NCBI RefSeq assembly: GCF_029227915.1
Contig: NC_079888.1
Coordinates: 6,939,001-7,003,000, forward strand
Length of the DNA stretch: 64,000 nt
Source of the DNA: Hydractinia symbiolongicarpus
Lineage: Eukaryota > Cnidaria > Hydrozoa > Anthoathecata > Hydractiniidae
Direction: 5' to 3'
The notes under the pieces are model-generated. The model did not search any database, was not told the origin of the DNA, and saw nothing but the letters and a program-made list of their open reading frames with translations. Position numbers and translations under genes: made by a program. Shown piece by piece: positions 12,901 to 24,090 of the stretch (position 1 is its first letter; the number at the start of each line of letters is the position of its first letter).

Positions 12901-15838
12901 TTTCCGGAAATCGAAAGTGTGTTATGCACGAGTGGAAAGTAACCATATTCGTTGTTATTTTTACATGGATAATTTCCAAACTTCAACGAAACCGATTCGA
13001 TTAATTTTCGCGAATCTCAATTTTCCTATTTTGCCCCGAATTTGCAAAATTCACGTGTAGAATCATCACGTGCGAAAATAAGAATACATTTAATATAATA
13101 AACATAATAGTGTCATTTGTTACAAAAAATTCAGTAAGTGCGTGTCAGTCAATTGTCATCCTCTCCTTATGTGAGCTTTGATTATCAGTCTATAGCTAAT
13201 CGGCTGTCATTCTATACCACTTGATCTTTGCTACACCAACACTTGCCAAGGCGTAGTTCAATGACTTCATAGACTAACAAGACAGTTGATAATTTAACGA
13301 AACAGTTAAACAATCTATCAAATGTTTCTACAAGAAGCATACAATTGGGAGAGAAGATTGAGTCTTTAACCTAAATGGTAAAAACCAAATTATACTGTAC
13401 TTATTTTTTTTGATGAGTTGAGTAGGTCCCATAACAAGCAAGCAACTATTTTTTATATAACGACACTGCTTTTTTTATTCAGTTGCATGACCAGTTCACC
13501 ACAGCATCGCATTTACAATCAGCTGGCCAACGCCCATGTAACCGCCCTAAAAATAGAGAGCAAAGTATTCTACCAGGTAAATTTTTTTTGAAAAGTTTAT
13601 ATGTTGTAAATATTTTTTTAAGGTTTTCTATTGTTACGGTTATTTTGTTCTTTTTTTTACATTTTTATGTTTCTACTTTAGTGGATTCCACTCGCGTTCA
13701 TTTGTTGATGAAGGCTGCAATAGAAGGGTCTGATTATATAAACGCTTCGTTTGTTGATGTAAGTTCCTTTGTGTTCGTCTTGTAAGAATAGGGTTGATGT
13801 GTCCAGCAGCTATCTAGCCGAGTAGTTACGTATCCCAACTGAGAAGTCCCTTCTCTCTCAACTGAGGGTTCCATCCTCCCTCAACCGAGTACTCCCTTCT
13901 CCCACAATTGAGAGCTTCCTCCTCCCTCAACTGAGAGTTCTCTCTTTCCTCAACTGATAGTTCCCTCCTCCCTCCGCTGAAAGTTTCCTCCTCCCTCAAC
14001 TGAGAGCTTCCTCCTCCCTCAACTGAGAGTTCTCTCTTTCCTCTACTGATAGTTCCCTCCTCCCTCCGCTGAAAGTTTCCTCCTCCCTCAACTGAGAGCT
14101 TCCTTCTCCCTCAACTGAGAGCTCCCTCCTCCCTAACTGAGAGTTCCATCCTCCCCCAACTGAGTACTCGCTCCTTCCTATACTAAAAGCTCCTTCCTTT
14201 CTTACCTAAGAAATCCCTCCTCTCTAGATAAAGGTTTTGTAATAGTGATGCAATTTTCTTTCAGAGTTACTGCTCAAAGAGAGCGTATATTGTCACACAA
14301 ACACCGTTGAAATATACGATAGAAGACTTTTGGAGAATGACATGGGAAAATAATGCGCAAATTATTATCAACTTGTTAACATTCGAAGAAATGAATGAGG
14401 TAACAGATACGTTTTGTTATTGTTTTGTTATTGTTATAATATGGCAACTTATTTTGAGTGCGATTTAATGTTACATGTAAAACTAATTCACACATCCTTT
14501 TAACGTTTCAGGATGATTATTTTGCCTACATGCCAGCCAAGCTGAAGGAGAAAATGAGTTTTGGTAAAATTGATATCGTTCTCGTCGACGAGAAAGCTAT
14601 GAACAATTACGTTAGAAGAACATTGAATGTGAAACATGCAGAAGATTCTGTAAGTTCTTTTTTTGTGATTTCGAAATAGTGTTTAAAAATACGAGAAGTG
14701 TCTTGCGACAGCGTTTTATTGATAGTAAGATGATCCTGGTAGTAGGCTGCGGGCTTATTAGGATTGGGCGTGTATGCAAATGCAGGCTATTTAATGCGGT
14801 TAAACACGTTTTTAAGTGTGAAAGACAGAAATACCATTTCATGGTACTGGTTGGTGTATGTGACTTCCCATTTTGTGGTTATTTCTTGCTGGAATGTTAT
14901 TGATCTTTTATAAACAAACACCTTGCGCTTTAAAAAACACATTTTTGAGTGTGAAAGACAGATGGTGTATGTGACTTCCCATTTTGTTTTTAGCATATAA
15001 GTGAACGTCAAATTTATCATTATCACTTTTACAATTGGGCTCACGATTTCTTTCCAAGAACTGCTTTTCTCTTTGAGTTGATGATGGACGTGTTAGAATG
15101 TAAAGGAAGTCTTCCAAAACCGACTTCACCGATTGTTATACACTGCAGGTAACTTTTCAGTTTACTTTTTCTAGTGTACGTATTTTATTTTGTTTTATTT
15201 TGCGAGGTTGTATTTAAATACAGTAACTATAATTTGTCTAGCCTTTTTTAATTCCATTTATGTCACGTCAGCAAAAAAATTGTCGACGTGCATGCCATTT
15301 GTTTTACGTCGACAATTTACATTTTGTTTTGCGATCTCATGCTTTCGTATATGAACAACAGTTAAATTAAGAGAGAAGTATTTGTTTATAACTTTAACTT
15401 ACATCTAGCTTAAAGAAAAACCACGTCGGCAAGGTCAAGGTTTTTTGTTAACACGTCGGCAATTCTCCATAAATCAGGAAATTGTATTTTTATATTTTTA
15501 GGTGTGGTATTGGCCGATCTGGATTAATTTGTGCCCTGTTTAACTTAAAAGAACAAATTGAAGATAGTAAAAAAATCATCGATGTATTTTCCGTTGTTCG
15601 TATGTTAACTGCCCAAAGACCCTGCATGATATATAACGAGGTCCGTAACTTGTTTCTGCTCTATGGCCATATTAACCATGCTACAACTTTGTTTCTACTC
15701 TGTGGTCACTTTATCATACTTAAATTATCCACACCACGCTAATAATGTTCTTTTATTTTATTCTAGACACAGTATGATTATTTATACAAAGCCGTGGTCG
15801 CTCTTAAACATTTTTTGAATGAAGACTCATCTTCCTGA
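965..15838 (+). CDS. receptor-type protein tyrosine phosphatase (Ig/FN3/two PTP domains)
   Basis: Transmembrane phosphatase removing phosphate from tyrosines. Exons: 965-1013, 1137-1580, 3437-3706, 4810-5091, 5400-5729, 7350-7462, 7538-7772, 8073-8195, 8720-8881, 9314-9523, 9852-9946, 10023-10113, 10869-11080, 11270-11574, 12054-12189, 12728-12877, 13483-13576, 13682-13758, 14265-14399, 14512-14649, 14994-15148, 15502-15640, 15767-15838. They sum to 4017 nt (1338 aa) in one frame. Order: signal peptide (about 1-16), Thr-rich stretch and Ig-like domain (exon 2), second Ig-like domain (exon 3), four FN3 domains (exons 4, 5, 6-7, 8-9), membrane helix about 682-705 followed by YCRR, and two PTP domains. 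D1 has KNRY, WPDFGVP and the full [10 protein letters not shown] loop (Cys 973). D2 has NWAHDFF for WPD and [10 protein letters not shown] (Cys 1268), so it is probably regulatory. Ectodomain exons are mostly phase 1-1. The Ig/FN3 layout recalls LAR-type receptors, but orthology to one vertebrate class is not established. Confidence 0.93.
8456..8591 (-). mobile_element. non-autonomous mini-Helitron in phosphatase intron 8
   Basis: Read on the minus strand it begins TCTATATTATAATACCCG and ends with a CCCGTGGA/TCCACGGG hairpin, a short spacer and CTAG followed by T. These are the Helitron signs: 5' TC, 3' hairpin plus CTRR, insertion next to T. It is homologous to the copies at 48977-49102 and 63574-63719. 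No coding capacity. The 5' flanking base is T rather than the usual A. Confidence 0.7.
9704..9778 (+). pseudogene. decayed duplicate of phosphatase exon 9
   Basis: This intronic segment between exons 10 and 11 aligns by eye with the 3' part of exon 9 (about 8808-8885) at roughly three quarters identity. Shared pieces include GGAC, AAAGA, AAAGT, TTTG, GGTGATAAA versus GGCGATGAA, TCAGTGA and TTTTG.CACT. The donor GGTATGT of exon 9 corresponds to AGTAATT here, so it would not splice. I infer an exon-sized duplication later displaced beyond exon 10. Confidence 0.55.
11587..11850 (+). repeat. GTT-rich microsatellite in intron 14
   Basis: An imperfect array dominated by GTT/TTG triplets lies directly after the donor at 11575. 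The Cys/Val/Phe-rich and Gln/Thr/Asn-rich open frames it produces on the two strands are artefacts of triplet repetition. Confidence 0.85.
13840..14215 (+). repeat. pyrimidine-rich minisatellite in intron 18
   Basis: About eighteen imperfect units of near 20 bp built on CTCCCTCAACTGAGAG occur between exons 18 and 19. Longer blocks within it are also repeated, for example TTCCCTCCTCCCTCCGCTGA near 13960 and 14050, which points to higher-order duplication. Confidence 0.8.
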
Positions 15839-17660
15839 AACAGTTTGGTAATTATGACCATATTCATCCACACACTTCGTTCAAATTTTTTGTAAATATC
15901 AGAAATTTAGCATGTTAATGTGCATATTAATGGTTACCCGCATTGAATATATTGGCTAATTTCAACAAATTTTTTCTACAACCTAGTTCCAGGGAAATTT
16001 ACAAATTGTTTTAAATTTTAGTGCAAAATCAAAAAATTGCTTTGGAAAAAAACGAGAGAACATTTCATCTGTTGAGGCACGTTCCATTCGACAGCATTTT
16101 CCGCTATCGCGCAAGAAGCTAACGAGTTTTTTTGTTAGCGCATGCGCACTTAGACGAAATCTCTAATTTTAAAAGTGTGAACGTGCTAACAAACAAATTG
16201 TTAGCTTTCTGCACGATAGCGAAAAATGCGGTCGAATTGGAGCGAGCCTTTGGATTTAGTTTCAAGACATCAGACAAATGTTTTTGTGTACATATGTTGA
16301 GTAGTCTGTGAATGGGAGATAAGTCAAATTTATTTAAAGTAAAACTTTTGTTTTTAAGAAATTTTAAATATTTTTATAGCTATATATTATATTTTTTATT
16401 ATTGCAGTTGGTTTTTGTGTACTGTTTAAACTAAAAGTCTAGATATAAAATCTCAGCACGCCCTGAATAGGATTTTCAGCCCCATGTAAACGTTTCACGA
16501 AAAACGACACTCGTTATATTTTTAGGCTAATGTAAGAGATATTAGCTGTCTTTATTTTAGTCTTTGTTTTATGTTTGATTATCAGCCTCGCTTCCAAGCG
16601 TTATTAAAAACGAAATAATAATTCTTCGAGTATTTTGAGAACTTTTAATCGGGTTAATAATGTATGTTCATTTTGTAGGTAATTTAAACTCTCCCACCCA
16701 ACTTTCAACCCAACACGTCTAGGTATAAATTTGGGGTGGTTAAGTCTAATTCGACTCAGTGAGACAAATGTCGTTTTGTTTTTAGCGTGCTTATGTGTGT
16801 TGCCCACTTTTCTGTGTAGAAATTTTTTTCTTTATTTTTTGTCCATTGTGAATAAATAGTTTTTTAGTCACTTTTTTATTTATGACAATTTTTAATTACA
16901 TCACAGATTAAATAAATGTCGATTTCTCTTTTTCCACTCTACAGCAGGTAGACAATTTTTACACCCGTTACACATGACTTACTTCCAGTAGCGGAGAAGA
17001 TGTAACAATCACAAACGATCCACCTCGTTCCCAGCGCCTGTTGTTTCTTTTTTTAATTTCGAAGTCAGAAAAGAAAACTGATTCTTTCGATATTGTATCT
17101 CGTATTGCACATAATTATTCGCACTGTATGAATAAGCAAAGGAAAGTATCAGCAGACACGAAACATCATTATTTGGGGCGTTATACTACTGTTAGAGATG
17201 CGGTTAGTTCTGCCTGAGGCTAAAGGCTTTTTGGCGCGAAAAATGCAAATTGAAATTGGAAATCGAACGGCGTTCAAATTTTATTTTCTAAAGGAAGAGA
17301 AGACGAAAGAGAACGCAAGCAGGAAAAACTGCAAAGGAAACTTATAAATAATAAAGTTTTGTCATTTTAGCATAGCAAAGGGGAAAAAAGAATATTAATA
17401 AAGTTTATCACTTTTGTGTGTTTTATAACGGTTTGAATTAATTTCCTAGCTCCCAGACAAGAAAATTTTTTGGAGATATTTTTCACGGGCATGAAAGTTT
17501 TAATTCATAACAGCCACCATCTTAAATGCAATGCTTTTCACAATTTCCATCAATGTTTATACCACGTGATGAATTTCACGCATTTTTATTAGCCGAAAAA
17601 AAAATTACTGGGAAATCTCTAAAAATGTTGAAATTTTTAACTAACTTAATTTCGTCCAAT
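15839..17660. other. intergenic region after the phosphatase gene
   Basis: Besides the foldback element at 16076-16249 I see no gene. A candidate poly(A) signal AATAAA lies at 16851, about 1 kb after the stop codon. The segment near 17022-17046 (CTCGTTCCCAGCGCCTGTTG) occurs inverted near 54950, so it is part of a dispersed repeat. Confidence 0.5.
16076..16249. mobile_element. foldback MITE-like element
   Basis: Two arms of about 48 bp are imperfect inverted copies. The left arm, 16076-16123, contains TTTTCCGCTATCGCGC. The right arm, 16200-16249, contains GCACGATAGCGAAAAATGCG. The inner flanks GTTTTTTTGTTAGC and GCTAACAAACAAA are also inverted. There is no coding sequence, and the target duplication is not clear. 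Confidence 0.6.
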
Positions 17661-17723
17661 AGACCTTTTCATAAATTATTGCGCAATAGTATGCCTCGTA
17701 TTGAAAACGAGACAAGCGGTGCT
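17661..17723 (+). repeat. left terminal inverted repeat of the ISL2EU-like element
   Basis: Pairs with 28669-28731. The outer 16 bases match exactly and the inner part is imperfect. The transposase ATG at 17743 lies 20 bp inside it. Confidence 0.85.
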
Positions 17724-18491
17724 AAACTTTTTTGTAAACAAAATGTCGGAGGGGAATACGAAGAAAAAACATAAAAGATCTCAAGGAAAGCAATGTGCTG
17801 TTCCGTACGATGTCATTCATTGTACGAAGTTGGGCTTTTTTGCCGTAGCGCTGAGAGTGACCATCCTCGTACAAAACTGACCATCTTCGTACAGCGGCGA
17901 ATATCGTCAAAAAATGAAACTTTTATAATAAAATAATAACTTTTTTGAAATATCTTTTTTTCTTTTAAGTCATTTGCAAAAAAAGACATTTGTTTTACGA
18001 TTTGGATGCCTCTTTGGAAAAATGCTAATATGTATATATATATTTATACTTTGTTTTATATTAACAGGGAATAAACAATGATGTTTTTGAAAAATGGTAC
18101 TAGTGCTCGTAAGTATAAATTTGATCTCTTTGATTCAAATAAGGTTATATCAGGTATGATATTGTTATTGATTTCTTTTATTAACCTTATGGTAGTGACC
18201 TTTGAATTCTAATGCTATATTGAATTTTCGTGCGAAAAACCTGTAAATCACCCTTGTCCCCAGTGCCTTTGCGTGGCTTGTACGAAACTGTTTTTGTAAA
18301 CATAGTTTTGTTAATAATTGAGTGAGAACGGAGAAGAACACAAAAAATTTCAATATTATTTTTTCTAACCTTTTAAGTTATTTCGATAAAGGAAAAGGTA
18401 GGTAAATTTCGAATCCTTTTTGAGTGCTTTTTCGAACGCACATTTTAAATTTACATTGAAACTTTTAACGCGTGTTTTTATGTTCAGCACA

Positions 18492-21400
18492 ATGGAGACT
18501 GAAAAGAGATACATGGAAGAAAAATTTCAGGAATGGTTGGAAGTTGAAAGGACTAAACGGAATTCCGTAATAATGCCCGAACAGACTTATAAAACAATGG
18601 TAGATTTTCTATGTGGAAGAATAGACAACGTTCCACGTGCTATGAAAAGAAAATTGCGAAGAAAAAAATTCCAAGTGATGAGTTATCCTACACTTGGTAT
18701 ATCGGATGTTTTGTGCTCTCCATTTCCCGATGTAAGAACATTTTTATATATATCTAATTTTGGAAAAACTAAAGTCACAATTATTTTTTTTATAAACATT
18801 TCTACTTTTAAGAAATTTTGTTTCAGGCTCGGCATGGTCATATGGTGTTCTCAATTTTTGGATAGCTTCGGTCTAGATGTTCTTATGAGCTTAAGTTCTT
18901 AAGAAAGAAGGTTTATAAAATTGCCAACTCAAATAATTTTACGGCATTTTAGGGCGATTCTCCTCTGGGAAAATATCGTCGCGTAGCAACAGACCGACAG
19001 ATGTTTCACATTATCAATAGAGTACACCGCCAAGAAGTTGGTCACCAAGGGGTTCATAAAACGTTTGAAAAGGTATTAGATTCTTCGAACAAACCTCGTT
19101 TGAAAGTAAGAGTCCACGGAATATGGGTGTGTCACTGATTTTTAATTGCTAACAATTTTAGATAGCACGCACCTATGATAACGTTACTAGAGACGCTGTT
19201 GGTGCTTATATAAAGCTTTGCACAACTTGCTGTCTGAAATCCAGTCAAATAAAGAAAGCTCCATTGAAGCCGATTATCACTACAGGATTCTTACAGCGTG
19301 TACAGGTATTTTTAATACTTTTTCACTTTGTTTGTGCTAGTTAGTAGTTTTTTTGTTACATTATACATGTCTTTCTTTAGATCGATCTGATTGCTATGTT
19401 ATCCAAACCAGATGCCGATTACAACTACATTGGCCATGTCGTGGACCATTTTAGCAAATTCAGGATATTATTTCCAATGAAAGGGAAATCAGCAAATGAA
19501 TTTGCTTCAAACTTTTTTAGAAGTTTTTTAGCGACTTTTGGGTTACCAAAAATTTTGCACTCTGATAACGGTGCCGAATTTATCAATCACGTAATGGATG
19601 CTGTAGCCGTGATATGGCCGGGTGAGGTGTCATTTGTTCATGGGAAACCGCGCCACTCGCAATCTCAAGGTCTGGTTGAACAAGGAAATAACACCATCCA
19701 AGTGATGATTAGTGCAAGAGAAAAAGAGTCCCAAACTTCAACGTGGTCAGAGTGGCTTCCAGAGATTCAATGTAAATGTAGTTATATATCATTCTCGTCC
19801 CCAAATATCTTCAAATTCATCTCAAAGAGCTCTCTCTGGGGTCAAGAATTATATTTATATGTCACGATAGTCTTATTATGCCGTGTTCCCAAATAACTTT
19901 TCTTGAATCTTGCAGCTATTTTATTCACGCTATTACTTCTGTTTTAGTTATCATGAATGCTTCAATGGTGAGGAGTGTAAAAAAAACACCTTACGAAATT
20001 GTTTTTGGCCAGAAGCCAAATGGTTTGGGTCAAATTTCTTCAAGTGTACGGTCAGTGGAAGAGGATATTGTTCAAGATATCATAGAAGAAATGGAAGAAA
20101 ATGGTGCACAAGATTTTGAAAATGCTGAAACTGTGGATTTTTTAAAGCACCCAAGTACAAGAAAATTATCGGATTGTTCGGAAGATGAGTTTGAAACAAC
20201 ATGTCCGAAAAGACAAAAACTCAGACAAAATGTTGTGGAGGAGGGTGTAAGAAACGCAGAAATGATGCGTAGAAAGTACAGCAATGGAAAAAGAATTAAA
20301 GTTGCTGATTTCCTGGAAGGGGATAATGTTTCTTTGACAATTCCAAAAGGTCTTAGAACATCTTCGGATTTAAAAAGATTGCCATGTGTGATTGTACACA
20401 AATCAGGTGGTAACCAACCAACATATAAACTCCTCTGTAGTGAAGGCACAATTCAACGGCGTTACACGGCATCCGCGTTGCAGCTGTACCCTCAACCAGT
20501 AAGATGTAAGTATCCTTCGGTTGATGAAATATCTTTGTCAGAAGCTGTTCGGAAAATCAACAAATTTCCAACAGTATTTTGCAGATGTCGAAAAGGACAA
20601 TGTAAGAACAAGCAGTGCAAATGTTTTTTGGCATCACTGGATTGCACTTCACGTTGTCATCAAGGTGACTATTCAACATGTGTGAATCGCGGCATGCACA
20701 ACGACAACATATCTGAGGAAAACCAGATACTACACTCAGACGGAAGCAAGTTACGTCAACTTCTACCTAACTTTGGTGGTTCAATTAAATACGAGAACGA
20801 AACGATCACATTCCATAACACTTGCGCTTTAGATACGTGGATGGCAGTGTTAAAAGCAGTTATAGTAACGAGACCAAGTATAACAGATGAAGTTACCGAC
20901 AAAAACATACAACAGCTTTTTACGTTTGTGAAAAACGGTGCTTATGAAGCTGCTAAACTTCATACTGCTATTTATCGAAGAATAACACCAACCAACCAAT
21001 GCTTGTCATTTTTTGGCGCAGAATACGAATGTATAATAAAAAACTTCGTTGCGCCATTCATGGAACATATTGTGGAGTCAGCTTGCAACAGTCCGCATTG
21101 TAGCATGAAACAATCGAGAGCCTGCTTCAACACATTTCCTTCGGCAACGGTGAAAAGTTCATTTGTCCATGATGTCCAAAAGTGGTTTCTTGAAGCAACA
21201 ACGTCAGTTTGTGGAAAGAAAGTAAATCAGAACATATCTGACGAGTTTTCTTTCGTCGACGAAAACATAACAACAGGGTATATAGTACGCCAATATGTTC
21301 GTATTCGATGTTAAAAGTTATTAATTTTTTTAATTATGTTATTGTTTCCATAGGATAAAGAACAGATATTGTAATGGAAACAGAAAATACAAGGCCCGAT

Positions 21401-23119
21401 TTTTTAAAAAGCTTCCTCAACTATTAGTTGTTGATGTTGCAGGCGATATTGACCCAATAGACATGGCTACCATTCCCGAACAATTACACATTCGGTTTTC
21501 CACAAATCAAGGAAATAGGTATTATCGAGGCCAAAAAATATCTTAAGTTCGGTTTGGATGTTTTTTAACTTTGAAAGAGGCCTTCTGAACATTTATAGAA
21601 TGAGACCTATATTGATATATCCTTTAACCACGTAATTTTTTTTAAGATATGAGTTGGTTGCAATCACACTATGGAAGGGATCGCATTACACCGCAAAAAT
21701 CAGGTTCAATGGCGTATGGTTATTCTATGATGGTATGTTGGATGTTTTAGGAAAAACTTCACTCAAAGAATGTTTTCCGGGTTATACCCCAACATATTGC
21801 TTGTTCCTTGCGACACAACAACTCGCAGATATGAAAGGTATCTATCCTAATATCAATATTTTTGAAAGGATTACATTTATTTTTAGTACAATTTATACCT
21901 ACTATATCCTTTTTTTTAATTTTAGCACCAACAGCACCAACGGACGAGCTTGAAAGTAGCCAAAACGATAACATACAGTTACCCGAAACTGGTAAGACAT
22001 TTTTTTCCGCAAACAGAGATAAACTACAAAAACAGACGACAATTTCATTATATCCTTTTTTTATATAAAAATAGCTACTGTAATGGCCGACGAATCAGAG
22101 GACGGTGCTGAACCAGTTGCGTTTAAAGATATGAATGATGAAGAAAAATCTATCTTCATATTATCATGTTTTACGCAAATTGAAATTGCTAAAGAATCTG
22201 TGTATGGAAACAGCTCGGTCCAATTGGATAATCTGAGATCTCCGTCTGAGGTGCCAGAAACTGTGGTGGATGAGTTGGTTGATATAACGCTAGTTAGGGA
22301 TTTCTGCTCCAAAAAAGCATACAGCAAAATGGCAGCAACGATACAGGAGAAAAAACATGCGCCTTTGTGGAAATGCAGTCATTGCAGACGAAAAATTGGA
22401 AAAGGAAGATCAATTGCATGCGATCGCTGTCTTGTCTGGTGTCATTTTAAATGCTCCAAATTGGCTGTAAAACCCTTAGGGGACTGGTTTTGCGATCTAT
22501 GTTTACATATTGCAAAAAAAGGTCAGTAAAGCTTCCCTGAGTTCCTACACAAAATTGTATAATTAACATGTACTATCAGTTTTCTTTTTTAACTTATATT
22601 CCAGATTTCCAGCAGCGTCAACAACAAAGAGAAGCAGGTATTTAAAAATTAATTATAAGCCTGATCGCAAACAATTTCATAATAATAATGAGATAGTTAT
22701 ACAACGATTACTTACCTTTAATAGAGAAAGAAGTAGAAGACGAAGAAGAAAGGGAGAGGCAATGGAGGAGAGAGTTATTGCCATTATTATACAAAAACGG
22801 TACCCTGGACTACCTGGTACAACAATCGAAGCTGCCTGAAGTAAATCCACTACTTTTGATTAAACGTTCTGGTAGCAAGTATCAAGCATTTTATAACGAA
22901 ATACTGGCGAAAAAACATCCTCAATTTTATCAAAAACTGATGCGTCATTCGAACATTGCAGAGCCAACTGGAGTCATCACCAATTACATTCGGATGAAGT
23001 ACCCGTGCGAATTCGATGTAGGGAGATTATCCTTAAACCGCATTCAGTTTTTGTTGGTGGAAATTATTGATAGAGTAAATAAAAAAAGCGATGTAAAGAC
23101 CATAAATGATAATATATAG
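18492..23119 (+). CDS. Ginger-like integrase polyprotein (integrase, Cys-rich, cysteine protease-like, PHD)
   Basis: Eleven exons: 18492-18731, 18953-19072, 19162-19305, 19381-19771, 19948-21277, 21354-21518, 21647-21837, 21926-21991, 22075-22521, 22605-22637, 22725-23119. They total 3522 nt (1173 aa) with matching phases and no internal stop. Residues about 101-150 hold a His/Cys integrase zinc site (VHRQEVGHQGVH, then CTTCC). The catalytic core has D170 (QIDLIAM), D230 (HSDNGAEF) and E268 (GLVEQGN). NASMVRSV and TPYEIVFG follow, as in KRBA2/gypsy-type integrases. Residues about 510-550 are Cys-rich (CRCRKGQCKNKQCKC). NTCALDTW (C591), KGSHYTAK (H810) and FYDG (D825) suggest a ubiquitin-hydrolase-like Cys-His-Asp protease. 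Residues about 983-1024 form a PHD finger (WKCSHC to WFCDLC). The C-terminal 110 residues are unrecognised. An in-frame ATG at 18480 is an alternative start. The first exon junction is the least certain. Confidence 0.85.
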
Positions 23120-23144
23120 TAGTCTTCATCTGTTTCTTGGTGTT

Positions 23145-24090
23145 TTAAGTTGTACGGAGTTGGTATGGATAAAAAAAAATTCAAGTTAAGTAGAAGAAGT
23201 GAAGTAGGCCCAACCTCGTACACAGTTTTTTAAGTTGTACGAAGTTGGTATGGATAAAAAAAAATTCAAGTTAAGTAGAAGAAGTGAAGTAGGCCCAACC
23301 TCGTACACAGTTTTTTAAGTTGTACGAAGTTGGTATGGATAAAAAAAAATTCAAGTTAAGTAGAAGAAGTGAAGTAGGCCCAACCTCGTACACAGTTTTT
23401 TAAGTTGTACGAAGTTGGTATGGATCAAAAAATTCAAGTTTAAGTAGAAGAAGTGAAGTAGGCCCAACCTCGTACACAGTTTTTTAAGTTGTACGAAGTT
23501 GGTATGGATCAAAAAATTCAAGTTTAAGTAGAAGAAGTGAAGTAGGCCCAACCTCGTACACAGTTTTTTAAGTTGTACGAAGTTGGTATGGATCAAAAAA
23601 TTCAAGTTTAAGTAGAAGAAGTGAAGTAGGCCCAACCTCGTACACAGTTTTTTAAGTTGTACGAAGTTGGTATGGATCAAGAAATTCAAGTTTAAGTAGA
23701 AGAAGTGAAGTAGGCCTAACCTCGTACACAGTTTTTTAAGTTGTACGAAGTTGGTATGGTTAAAAAAAAATTCAACTTAAGTAGAAGAAGTGACGTTGGC
23801 CCAATCTCGTACACAGTTATTTAAGTTGTACGAAGTTGGTATGGATAAAAAAAATTCAAGTTAAGTAGAAGAAGTGAAGTAGGCCCAACCTCGTACACAG
23901 TTATTTAAGTTGTACGAAGTTGGTATGGTTAAAAAAAATTCAACTTAAGTAGAAGAAGTGACGTTGGCCCAATCTCGTACACAGTTATTTAAGTTGTACG
24001 AAGTTGGTATGGATAAAAAAAATTCAAGTTAAGTAGAAGAAGTGAAGTAGGCCCAACCTCGTACACAGTTATTTAAGTTGTACGATGTTG
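23145..24090. repeat. 84-85 bp tandem array inside the Ginger-like element
   Basis: Twelve occurrences of TTGTACGAAGTTGGTATGG (two with a one-base change) are spaced 84 or 85 bp apart, giving about eleven full units. Each unit ends with GGCCCAACCTCGTACAC (variants GGCCCAATCTCG), so every unit has inverted arms. The same GTACGA.GTTGG / CCAACCTCGTAC motif occurs at both element ends. I infer amplified terminal or transposase-binding motifs. The open frame across the array on the minus strand is a repeat artefact. Confidence 0.9.

Noticed and set aside
17526-17774. Plus-strand open frame across the left terminal repeat
   Set aside because: It crosses the transposon boundary and is in a different frame from the transposase start.
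23351-23689. Minus-strand open frame made of four identical protein repeats
   Set aside because: It arises from the 84-bp array, whose unit is a multiple of three in these copies; adjacent 85-bp units break the frame.
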